Source: CAZOGW01 sp964579415 (GTDB lineage Bacteria; Actinomycetota; Acidimicrobiia; Spongiisociales; UBA5794). Taken from it: a DNA stretch of 41,255 nt. Location: positions 1 to 41,255 of the forward strand of contig CAZOGW010000013.1 of NCBI GenBank assembly GCA_964579415.1. Direction: 5' to 3'. Position numbers and translations under genes: made by a program. The stretch's first letter is position 1. Every line of letters starts with the position of its first letter. The notes under the pieces are model-generated. The model saw only the letters and a program-made list of their open reading frames with translations. It was not told the origin of the DNA and searched no databases. This document shows positions 8,288 to 15,487 of the stretch, one piece after another.

Positions 8288-9499
8288 TCAGCCGCGGTGC
8301 CGCAGGTAGCTGCGGTCGAGGCCGTCGACGGAGTCACAGCCGACGAGGGCCATGGTGTTGGCCATCTCCAGGCGCAGCATCTCCAGCGCCTTGTCGACGC
8401 CGCGCTCGCCGCCGGCGCCGAGGCCGTAGAGGTAGGCGCGGCCGGCCATGCACGCGGTGGCGCCCAGCGCTACCGCCTTGACGATGTCCGAGCCGCGGCG
8501 GACCCCGCCGTCGCAGAGGACGGGGACCCGGTCTCCCACCGCGTCGGCCACCGGGGCCACCAGGGAGATGGGCGACGGGGCGTCGTCGAGTTGGCGGCCG
8601 CCGTGGTTGGAGAGGGCGATGGCGTCCACGCCGGCGTCGGCGGCGATGACCGCATCCTCGACCGTCTGTATGCCCTTGAGCACGATGCGGCCCTTCCACC
8701 GCTCCCGGAACCAGTCGAGGTCGCTCCACGCCAGACCCGGATCGAACTGGTCGCCGATGTAGCCCGCCAGGGACACCGGGTTGGCCCCGTCGCCCTCGAC
8801 GCGGCCGGCGACGTTGGCGAACCGGATCGGTTCGGCCCGCACGAAGTCCCAGGTCCAACCCGGGTGCAGGATGCCGTCGATGATCGTGCCCGGGCCCAGC
8901 TTCGGTGGGAGGCTGAACCCTCGGCGGATGTCGCGCTCCCGCCGGCCCAGCACCGCGGTGTCGACCGTGATCACGATGGCGTCGTACCCGGCGCTCCCGG
9001 CGCGATCCAGAAGATCGGCGGTGAGGCCGCGGTCGCGCCACACGTAGACCTGGAACCACTTGGGGCCGGTGCTGACCGCGGTCACCTCCTCCACGGAGCG
9101 GGTGGCCAGCGTCGACAGCGTGTAGGGGATGCCGGCCCGGGCGGCGGCGCGGGCGACCGCCAGCTCGCCCTGGGGGTCGGCGATGCGGGTGAACCCGGTG
9201 GGGGAGAGGATGAGCGGCATCGGCAGCGGGTCGCCGAAGAGTGTCGTCGAGGTGTCCACCTTGGCCATGTCGCGCAGCACGCGGGGGCGCAGCTCCCAGT
9301 CGGCGAAGGCGGTGCTGTTGCGCTGCAGCGCCCTCTCGTCGCCGGCGCCGCCGTCGATGTAGTCGAACACGCCGCGGGGCATCCGGCGCCGGGCGATGCT
9401 GCGCAGGTCGGCGACGTTGGCCGCCTTGCGCAGCCGCCGCAGCACCGGGTCACGCTCGAAGGCGCGGAACTGCATCACGGAGCGGAGCGTCTCGAACAT
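8288..9499 (-). CDS. FMN-dependent alpha-hydroxy-acid dehydrogenase/oxidase
   Basis: A 403-residue flavoenzyme of the LldD / glycolate oxidase / lactate monooxygenase family, which oxidises L-2-hydroxy acids to 2-oxo acids. Visible signs are DYIDGGAGDE near residue 47, ILSPTGFTRIA, the FMN-binding VYVWRDR region, the VLKGIQTVEDA lysine strand, the catalytic His in SNHGGRQLDD, and the phosphate-binding CDGGVRRGSD followed by GRAYLYGLGAGGE. Lactate is the likeliest substrate but others are possible. ATG at 9499 has a TAGAGT box 7 bases upstream. No lactate permease or LldR-type regulator is adjacent. Confidence 0.9.
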   Translation of the reverse strand: MFETLRSVMQFRAFERDPVLRRLRKAANVADLRSIARRRMPRGVFDYIDGGAGDERALQRNSTAFADWELRPRVLRDMAKVDTSTTLFGDPLPMPLILSPTGFTRIADPQGELAVARAAARAGIPYTLSTLATRSVEEVTAVSTGPKWFQVYVWRDRGLTADLLDRAGSAGYDAIVITVDTAVLGRRERDIRRGFSLPPKLGPGTIIDGILHPGWTWDFVRAEPIRFANVAGRVEGDGANPVSLAGYIGDQFDPGLAWSDLDWFRERWKGRIVLKGIQTVEDAVIAADAGVDAIALSNHGGRQLDDAPSPISLVAPVADAVGDRVPVLCDGGVRRGSDIVKAVALGATACMAGRAYLYGLGAGGERGVDKALEMLRLEMANTMALVGCDSVDGLDRSYLRHRG

Positions 9500-9506
9500 G
9501 GCGGGC

Positions 9507-9512
9507 ACTCTA
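9507..9512 (-). promoter_or_regulatory. -10 box of hydroxy-acid dehydrogenase gene
   Basis: TAGAGT on the minus strand lies 7 bases before the ATG at 9499, the leaderless spacing seen at many genes in this window. Confidence 0.5.
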
Positions 9513-9603
9513 GAAGGGCCCGCCCCTCGGGCGTAGCGGGCCGGGCGACTCGCCTGTCCGATTCCCGCCAGTGTCGGAGGCTGCAAGGTGGCATCATCGG
9601 GCC

Positions 9604-11098
9604 ATGGACCCACATCGCTACGCAGGGATGGCCTTCGACGAGTGCTACCGGGCCATCCAATCACGTGACGCCCGCTTCGACGGCCAGTTCGTGACCGCGG
9701 TGCGCTCCACCGGCATCTACTGCCGGCCGAGCTGCCCGGCGCGGACGCCCAAGCCGGGCAACGTCACCTTCTTCGTCACCAGTGCCGCCGCCCACGAGGC
9801 CGGGTTCCGGGCATGCAAGCGATGCCTTCCCGAAGCCGCCCCCGGTTCGCCCCAGTGGCACGTCCGCGGCGACGTGGCGGCGCGGGCGATGCGACTCATC
9901 GCCGACGCCGTCGGCGATGAGTCGCATCGCCGACGGCGTCGTCGAGCGCGAGGGCGTCCCCGGCCTGGCCTACCGGCTCGGCTACTCCAGCCGCCACCTC
10001 ACCCGGCTCCTCACCGCCGAGCTGGGCGCCGGCCCGCTGGCGCTGAGCCGGGCGCAGCGGGCACACACCGCCCGGGTGCTGCTGGTGTCGACAGACATGC
10101 GGATCTCCGACATCGCCTTCTCCGCCGGGTTCTCCAGCATCCGCCAGTTCAACGACACGGTGCGGGAGGTGTTCGGCATGACGCCGTCAGATCTGCGCGC
10201 CCGCCGCCGGGAGGCGGCGCCGGCGGTTCCCGGCGCCATCGAGCTGTGGCTGCCGCACCGGGAGCCGTTCGACGCCGCCGGGCTGTTCGCCTGGATGGGG
10301 GCCCGGGCCCTGCCCGGCGTGGAGTCGGCGGGCCCTACCCGGTATTCCCGGTCGCTGGCGATGTCGGGCGGGCCGGCGTGGTTCTCGGTCCATCTCGACG
10401 GTGGCCGGGTGCGCCTCCGTGCCCGGCTCACCCGCCTTGCCGATCTACAGGCGCTGGTGGCGAGGGTGCGCCGGCTGTTCGACCTCGACGCCGACCCGGT
10501 GGCTGTCGACGAGGCGCTCGGCGCCCATCCGAAGCTGGCGTTGCGGGTGGCGACGTTCCCCGGCATCCGCGTCCCCGGCGCCGCCGACCCCCACGAGATG
10601 CTGATCCGGGCCATGGTGGGCCAGCAGGTCAGCGTCGCCGCCGCCCGCACCGCCCTGGCCCGCCTCGCCGGTGATCTGGGCAGGCCGGTGGGGAGCTTCG
10701 AGGAGGTCGATCGGCTCTTCCCCTCGATGGAGGACATCGCCGAGCACGGTGCTGCGGTGCTGCGCGGCCCGGCAGCCCGGGTCCGGGCCGTCACCGGCGC
10801 CGCGGCGGCCCTGGCGAGCGGTACCCTGGAGCTCGGTCCCGGTGATGATGCCGCCGACCAGCAGGCACGGTTGCTGGCACTTCCCGGCGTCGGTCCCTGG
10901 ACCGCCGGGTACGTGGGGATGCGGGTGCTGGGGAGCCCCGACGTCTTCCTCCCCGGCGATGTCGCCGTCCGCAGCGGGGCCGGCAAGATCGGCCTCCCCA
11001 CCGACGGCCGCCACCTCGACCGGTGGGCCCAGCGCACCGCGCCGTGGCGGTCGTACCTCACGGCTCACCTGTGGCGGGCGGCCTCCGGCGGCCGGTAG
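9604..11098 (+). pseudogene. Ada-AlkA fusion repair gene, frameshifted
   Basis: The encoded protein would combine an Ada-type methyl-phosphotriester sensor, an AraC-type helix-turn-helix and an AlkA 3-methyladenine DNA glycosylase. The first frame gives MDPHRY and the zinc cysteines Cys40, Cys44, Cys71 and Cys74, up to MRLIAD at 9889-9906. The second frame resumes with DGVVEREGVPG at 9932 and carries LAYRLGYSSRHLTRLL, FSAGFSSIRQFNDTVR, MVGQQVSVAAART, the hairpin LPGVGPWTAGYVGMR and catalytic Asp in LPGDVAVR, ending at 11098. The frames join cleanly if 28 bases (9904-9931) are removed. Those bases belong to a 47-bp perfect palindrome, so the break looks like an inverted duplication or an assembly artefact. 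If real, the sensor and glycosylase halves are uncoupled, though the second half might start internally. Confidence 0.88.
9885..9931. repeat. 47-bp perfect palindrome in ada-alkA
   Basis: Arms 9885-9907 and 9909-9931 are exact reverse complements around C9908. The right arm is the piece that breaks the reading frame. A 28-base excess equals the copy of arm sequence laid down in inverted orientation. Confidence 0.95.
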
Positions 11099-11110
11099 CT
11101 ACGATGCGAG

Positions 11111-11136
11111 CCGGAGCGCTCGCCGCGCGCCTCCGG
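11111..11136 (+). terminator. stem-loop after ada-alkA
   Basis: CCGGAGCGC (11111-11119) pairs with GCGCCTCCGG (11127-11136) with one bulged base and a short loop. It starts 13 bases after the repair gene stop and has no T run, so it is a weak terminator candidate. Confidence 0.35.
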
Positions 11137-11166
11137 TCGTGTTGGCGATTGATTGGGAGATGACCC

Positions 11167-12498
11167 ATGGGAGAGTTCTTTGGCGGCGTCACCGCCCCGG
11201 TGCGGTACGAGGGGCCCGACTCGGACAGCGAGTACGCCTACCGCGTGTACGACCCGGACCGGATCGTGGCCGGCCGGCGCATGGAGGACCACCTCCGCAT
11301 CGCCGTCTGCTACTGGCACTCGTTCAACTGGCCCGGTTCCGACATCTTCGGTTCGGGAACGTTCGATCGACCCTGGCTGGAGGCCGGCGCCGACCCGATG
11401 GCGGCAGCCCACCACAAGATGGATGCCGCCTTCGAGTTCTTCACCAAGCTGGGCGTCCCCTTCTGGACGTTCCACGACGTCGACATCGCCCCCGCCGGTG
11501 ACACCTTCGCCGAGACCGCGGCCAACCTCGCCACCATGGTCGACTACGCCGCCGCCAAGCAGGGGGAGACCGGGGTCAGGCTGCTGTGGGGCACCACCAA
11601 CGCCTTCTCCCACCCCCGCTTCGCCGCCGGCGCCGCCACCAACCCCGACCCGGAGGTGTTCGCCTACGCCGCGGCCCAGGTGAAGCACGCCATCGACGCC
11701 ACCCACCGCCTCGGCGGCGCCAACTACGTGCTGTGGGGTGGTCGCGAGGGCTACGAGACGCTGCTCAACACCCGGATGCGCCAGGAGGCCGACCAGTTCG
11801 CCCGCTTCCTCCACCTGGTGGTGGAGTACAAGCACTCCATCGGTTTCGAGGGCACCCTCCTCATCGAGCCCAAACCGCAGGAGCCGACCAAGCACCAGTA
11901 CGACTACGACTCGGCCACGGTGCACGGCTTCCTGGAGCGCTACGACCTGCTCGGTGAGCTGTTCGTCAACATCGAGGTGAACCACGCCACCCTGGCGGGC
12001 CACAGTTTCCATCACGAGATCGCCTACGCCATCGACAACGGCACCTTCGGCAGCGTCGACGCCAACCGGGGCGATCCGCAGAACGGGTGGGACACCGACC
12101 AGTTCCCCAACTCGGTCGAGGAGATGAGCCTGGCGCTGTACGAGATCCTGCGCGGTGGCGGGTTCACCACCGGTGGGTTCAACTTCGACACGAAGCTGCG
12201 CCGCCAGAGCCTGGCCCGCGAAGACCTGTTCCACGGCCACATCGGTGGCATCGACACCCTGGCACGATCCTTGCTGGTGGCTGCCGACCTGCTGGAGTCG
12301 CGCACCCTGGAGGACGCCCGCGACGCCCGCTATGACGGCTGGTCGGGACCGCTGGGCAACGAGATCCTCGGCGGCCTCGTCGACCTGACCGGTCTCAGTG
12401 ACCGTGTCGTCGCCGGCGAGATCGACCCGTCGCCGGTGTCGGGCCGTCAGGAGGAACTGGAGAACCTGGTCAACCGCTCGATCTGGAGGGCTGGGTAG
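11167..12498 (+). CDS. xylA: xylose isomerase
   Basis: The 443-residue enzyme converts D-xylose to D-xylulose (and glucose to fructose) using two divalent metals. Length and motifs match the longer, E. coli-type class: CYWHSFNWPGSDIFG, the catalytic-His region FWTFHDVDIAP, NYVLWGGREGYETLLNT, the metal-binding IEPKPQEPTKHQYDYD, VNIEVNHATLAGH and GGFNFDTKLRR. GGGAG lies about 8 bases before the ATG. No xylulokinase or xylose transporter is in the window, though transaldolase and the aldolase further along could use the products. Confidence 0.97.
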   Translation: MGEFFGGVTAPVRYEGPDSDSEYAYRVYDPDRIVAGRRMEDHLRIAVCYWHSFNWPGSDIFGSGTFDRPWLEAGADPMAAAHHKMDAAFEFFTKLGVPFWTFHDVDIAPAGDTFAETAANLATMVDYAAAKQGETGVRLLWGTTNAFSHPRFAAGAATNPDPEVFAYAAAQVKHAIDATHRLGGANYVLWGGREGYETLLNTRMRQEADQFARFLHLVVEYKHSIGFEGTLLIEPKPQEPTKHQYDYDSATVHGFLERYDLLGELFVNIEVNHATLAGHSFHHEIAYAIDNGTFGSVDANRGDPQNGWDTDQFPNSVEEMSLALYEILRGGGFTTGGFNFDTKLRRQSLAREDLFHGHIGGIDTLARSLLVAADLLESRTLEDARDARYDGWSGPLGNEILGGLVDLTGLSDRVVAGEIDPSPVSGRQEELENLVNRSIWRAG

Positions 12499-12514
12499 GA
12501 CGCCTTCGCCGTAC

Positions 12515-12892
12515 TCAATGGTCGCCGAGCCGGACCAGCGCCGAGGCGAGTAGCCGCCACCCGACGAAGAGGGCGGCGAAGAAGAGCGCGGTCACCACCA
12601 CGAACGTGGGGGCCACACCGGCGTCGAAGACGAGGGAGCGCAGCACCATTCCCACGATGAGGGTGACGGCCCACGTCCCCAGGCCGGTCGATAGCGCCAG
12701 CGGGTTGTTCCAGGCGCGTGTGACCAGCCATCCGGCGACGAGTCCCACCAGGAACGGGATGGCGGTGGTGATCGTCCCCGTGATCCCGTCGATGCCATGA
12801 GAGCGCCTGCCCATCACCACGAAGACGAGGACGGCGACCACGTCGAGGGCGAGCAGCGCCGGCCGCGGCTTGACGACGGCGACGGTGCTCAA
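12515..12892 (-). CDS. small membrane protein, DUF3054-like
   Basis: A 125-residue protein with about four transmembrane helices, one containing the DUF3054-like VFVVMGRRSHG and another WLVTRAWNNP. The function of the family is unknown. I place the start at TTG 12892 because it overlaps the TGA of the upstream zinc-ribbon gene in a 4-base TTGA junction and no ATG or GTG fits. It is convergent with xylA, with only 16 bases between the stops. Confidence 0.75.
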   Translation of the reverse strand: MSTVAVVKPRPALLALDVVAVLVFVVMGRRSHGIDGITGTITTAIPFLVGLVAGWLVTRAWNNPLALSTGLGTWAVTLIVGMVLRSLVFDAGVAPTFVVVTALFFAALFVGWRLLASALVRLGDH

Positions 12893-13194
12893 CCGAACCA
12901 CTCGACGCGGCACCAGGTGCGGCGCTGGCACTCGGGGCACTGCATGTAGCGGCCGTAGTGGATCCCCGGGATCCACAGTGACAGGTAGGCGATGCGCACT
13001 CCCACCTCGATCAGCGACATGCGCGTCTTCACCCCGCAGACGGAGCAGTCCAGCACCGCCGTCCCCGCCCGGTGCGGTCCCGACGAGTAGAGGGCGTTGG
13101 TGCCCTCCGCCGGTTCGTGGTCTTCGGCGTCCTCGATCTGGGCCGGAGGCGCCTCGAACAGAGCCCGCTTCCCCTGTGGATCCCGCCCGCTCAT
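12889..13194 (-). CDS. zinc-ribbon protein of unknown function
   Basis: A 101-residue protein with two CxxC pairs, Cys50/Cys53 (DCSVCG) and Cys86/Cys89 (CPEC), which probably form one zinc ribbon around a hydrophobic segment (RIAYLSLWIPGIHYG). The N-terminal 45 residues are acidic and probably unstructured. GGAGG lies just upstream of the ATG at 13194. It is coupled to the DUF3054-like membrane gene, so the two may work together. I do not recognise a named family. Confidence 0.7.
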   Translation of the reverse strand: MSGRDPQGKRALFEAPPAQIEDAEDHEPAEGTNALYSSGPHRAGTAVLDCSVCGVKTRMSLIEVGVRIAYLSLWIPGIHYGRYMQCPECQRRTWCRVEWFG

Positions 13195-13336
13195 AGCAGC
13201 CTCCGTCCGAACTCCATCCCGGCCGTGGAGGGTAGCGACAGCGGAGACAGCTCCCAACGAGACCGGAGGCACAGCCTAGGAGACCGCTGAAGAACGGGTA
13301 CGGCAGCTCGATGGAATGGGAGTTGCCGATAACTTA

Positions 13337-13370
13337 CGGCAGCGTGAGTAGCTGCCCGAGCTACCTGCCG
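13337..13370 (-). terminator. two-part hairpin after parA
   Basis: An inner stem GTAGCT/AGCTAC with a 5-base loop (13348-13364) is extended by CGGCAG (13337-13342) pairing with CTGCCG (13365-13370). It lies 18 bases past the parA stop on that strand. There is no T run, which is common for high-GC terminators. Confidence 0.4.
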
Positions 13371-13387
13371 ACCTGCTTAGCAGCCTC

Positions 13388-14149
13388 CTAGTTCCCCAGG
13401 GCGTCCGTGATGTTCCCGGCCAGGTCCCGGTAGGCTCCGGCGCTGGGGGAGCGGGGGGCGTGGCGGAGCACCGACCTTCCCGAGCCAGGCGCCTCGGCGA
13501 CGCGAACGGACTTCGGGATAGGGGGTTGCAGCACGCTGAGGCCGTGACGTTCGGTGACGTCGGCGAGCACCTGCCGGGCCAGGTTGGTGCGGCCGTCGTA
13601 CATGGTGGCGATCCCGCCGAGGACCCGCAGGCCTTCGTTGGTGTAGTTGCGCACGTCGGCGACCGTCTCCAGCAACTGGCCGACACCGCGGTTGCTCAGC
13701 GTCTCGCACTGGAAGGGGATGGCCACCCACTGCGCCGCGGTGAGGCCGTTGATGGTGAGGATCCCCAACGACGGGCCGCAGTCGATGAGTACCAGGTCAT
13801 ATTCGTCGCCGACAGCCTTGAGCGCCTTGGACAGGGCATACTCCCGGCCGGTGCGGGTGAGCAGGTGGACCTCGGCGCCGGCAAGGTCGATGGAAGACGG
13901 GACCAGGTGACCCGACTCGGTCTCGACGGCGACGCCGGGTATGTCCACCCGGCCCAGGATCACGTCGTGGATGGAGTGCTCCAGCATGTCGGGGTCGACG
14001 CCGTTGGCGTAGGTGAGGCACGCCTGCGGGTCGAGGTCGACCATGAGGACGCTGCGGCCCTGCTCGGTGAGGGCGTCGGCCAGGGAATGGACGGTCGTGG
14101 TCTTGGCCACGCCGCCCTTCTGGTTGGCGAATGCGATGATGGCGTTCAT
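13388..14149 (-). CDS. orphan ParA/Soj-family ATPase
   Basis: A 253-residue P-loop ATPase with the deviant Walker A KGGVAKTT at residues 11-18 (signature Lys included), the VDLDPQA switch and VLIDCGPSLG. The family positions chromosomes, plasmids or protein complexes by ATP-dependent DNA binding. No ParB gene or obvious parS cluster is adjacent, so it may serve cargo positioning or a plasmid-derived role instead of chromosome segregation. The start is ATG at 14149. Its probable -10 box is built from heptamer array D. Confidence 0.88.
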   Translation of the reverse strand: MNAIIAFANQKGGVAKTTTVHSLADALTEQGRSVLMVDLDPQACLTYANGVDPDMLEHSIHDVILGRVDIPGVAVETESGHLVPSSIDLAGAEVHLLTRTGREYALSKALKAVGDEYDLVLIDCGPSLGILTINGLTAAQWVAIPFQCETLSNRGVGQLLETVADVRNYTNEGLRVLGGIATMYDGRTNLARQVLADVTERHGLSVLQPPIPKSVRVAEAPGSGRSVLRHAPRSPSAGAYRDLAGNITDALGN

Positions 14150-14157
14150 CGGGGGGA

Positions 14158-14163
14158 ACAGTA
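14158..14163 (-). promoter_or_regulatory. -10 box of parA, formed by a heptamer repeat
   Basis: TACTGT on the minus strand is the last unit of heptamer array D and lies 8 bases before the parA ATG. The same GGATACTGGATACTGT...CCCC layout precedes the enoyl-CoA hydratase gene at 40376. Confidence 0.5.
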
Positions 14164-14189
14164 TCCAGTATCCAGTGGCCGGTATCCAG
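14162..14189. repeat. heptamer array D (TACTGGA type)
   Basis: Read on the minus strand the units are TACTGGA, CCGGCCA-type intermediate, TACTGGA, TACTGGA, all in 7-base phase. They lie between the divergently transcribed parA and lipoprotein genes. Confidence 0.85.
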
Positions 14190-14210
14190 TAGCTACGGCG
14201 GGGCCGAGGG

Positions 14211-14216
14211 TACCCT
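14211..14216 (+). promoter_or_regulatory. -10 box of lipoprotein gene
   Basis: TACCCT lies 7 bases before the ATG at 14224, in the leaderless arrangement. The identical hexamer and spacing occur at the NYN gene (19709). Confidence 0.5.
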
Positions 14217-14223
14217 GGGCGCC

Positions 14224-14745
14224 ATGGCGCGACCCCTTCTCACCCTTCTGCCGTTGTTGCTGCTCGCCGTGGTGGCGGCCTGCGGTTCCGATGACGGCAC
14301 CGGACCGGAGACCACCGGGACCGGCACTCCGCCGGGCGAGACCACTGCGAGTCCCGCCACGACCCAACCGCCGGTGACCAGCGCTGCTCCGGAGACGACG
14401 GGGGCTCCGGGCACGACCAGGCCTGTCGATTCGTCGGCCACGCCCGAGACGGCGCCTGAGATCATCACGGAGGCCCTCGACGGCGCCGTGTTGCTCATGG
14501 GACTGGGTGAGGAGCGGCTGCTCCAACTCGACAGCGTCTGGGCGTGGGACACCCCGCTGTTAGACCGCCCCGGCGTGGAACTGACGCAGGTCGACTACAT
14601 GCTCGACCCCGGCTACTTCGAATGGATCGTCACCGCGATCGAGCCCGGCACCGTGAACCTGGTGGCCACCGGATCATCCAACTGCGACGACCCCGCCCAG
14701 TGCCCGCCGACCGAGGTCGCCATGACCTTCGAGATCGACGGGTAG
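14224..14745 (+). CDS. secreted lipoprotein with Thr/Pro linker
   Basis: A 173-residue protein with a lipoprotein signal ending in VAAC (Cys20). A Thr-, Pro- and Gly-rich linker of about 60 residues follows, then an 85-residue C-terminal domain. That domain has beta-sandwich-like patterns (IEPGTVNLVATG, then a closing EVAMTFEIDG) and two cysteines in NCDDPAQC that may form a disulfide. The end resembles the last strands of chagasin-like or Ig-like folds, but I would not assign a family. It probably displays its domain outside the cell. Confidence 0.75.
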   Translation: MARPLLTLLPLLLLAVVAACGSDDGTGPETTGTGTPPGETTASPATTQPPVTSAAPETTGAPGTTRPVDSSATPETAPEIITEALDGAVLLMGLGEERLLQLDSVWAWDTPLLDRPGVELTQVDYMLDPGYFEWIVTAIEPGTVNLVATGSSNCDDPAQCPPTEVAMTFEIDG

Positions 14746-14770
14746 TAGGGCCCGTCCGTCCCGGGTTCAC

Positions 14771-14799
14771 CCCGCGGCTCGGCAAGGCCCCGCCGCGGG
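14771..14799. terminator. hairpin between convergent genes
   Basis: CCCGCGGC (14771-14778) pairs with GCCGCGGG (14792-14799) across a 13-base loop. It lies between the stops of the lipoprotein and the response regulator, so it could stop transcription from both sides. The left arm is part of a sequence nearly repeated at 41163-41178. Confidence 0.5.
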
Positions 14800-14824
14800 A
14801 CACCGCATTGGCGTCCGGCTGCAA

Positions 14825-15487
14825 TCAGTCGGCGACAAGGCGGTAGCCCATGCCGCGGACGGTGGCGATGGCGTCGCGACCCAGCTTCTTGCGCAGGTAG
14901 CCGACGTAGACGTCGACCACGTTGGAGCCGGGGTCGAAGTCGTAGCCCCAGACGTGGGAGAGGAGTTGCTGGCGAGACAGCACCTGGCCTGCGTGGCGCA
15001 TCAGTGTCTCCAGCATGATGAACTCCCGGGCCGACAGCTCGATCTCCCGGCCTCCGGTGTGCGCCTTCCTGGTCCTCAGGTCGAGGCGGATGTCGCCGCT
15101 CTCCAGCACCGGCTCGCTCACCGCACCCTTCTCACGGAGGCGGAGGCGCACCCGGGCCATCAGCTCCTCGAAGCTGAACGGTTTGGTGACGTAGTCGTCG
15201 GCGCCTCCCTCGAGCCCGGCGACGGTGTCGCCGACACCCTTGCGGGCGGTGAGGATGATCACCGGCAGGTTCTGGCCGCGGCCACGGATCTCCGCCAGGA
15301 CCTCGTGACCGTCCATGAGGGGAAGACCCAGGTCGAGGATGACCAGGTCGAAGTCCTCGTCATAGGCGGCGGCAGCCGCGGTGCGGCCGTCGGCGACGAC
15401 CTGGGTGGTGAATCCTGCGGCACGGAAGCCCTTCTCCAGGAAGGTGGCGATACCCGGCTCGTCCTCGGCGATGAGGATCCTGGTCAT
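14825..15487 (-). CDS. OmpR/PhoB-family response regulator
   Basis: A 220-residue two-component regulator. The receiver domain has acidic Glu8-Asp9, phosphoacceptor Asp52 (VILDLGLPLMDG), the switch LTARKG and conserved Lys in VTKPFSFEEL. The C-terminal winged helix includes ELSAREFIMLETLMRHAG, SRQQLLSHVWGYDFDPGSNVVDVYVGYLR-type recognition elements and VRGMGYRL. ATG at 15487 overlaps the kinase TGA (ATGA), so kinase and regulator are co-translated. Its target genes are unknown. Confidence 0.95.
   Translation of the reverse strand: MTRILIAEDEPGIATFLEKGFRAAGFTTQVVADGRTAAAAAYDEDFDLVILDLGLPLMDGHEVLAEIRGRGQNLPVIILTARKGVGDTVAGLEGGADDYVTKPFSFEELMARVRLRLREKGAVSEPVLESGDIRLDLRTRKAHTGGREIELSAREFIMLETLMRHAGQVLSRQQLLSHVWGYDFDPGSNVVDVYVGYLRKKLGRDAIATVRGMGYRLVAD

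Noticed and set aside
8288..9499. Hydroxy-acid dehydrogenase as the mycofactocin enzyme MftD
   Set aside because: The N-terminal pattern is that of LldD-type dehydrogenases and no other mycofactocin genes are nearby.
11065..12240. Long minus-strand frame opposite xylA
   Set aside because: Shadow of a well-supported xylose isomerase gene; no start signal or family motif.
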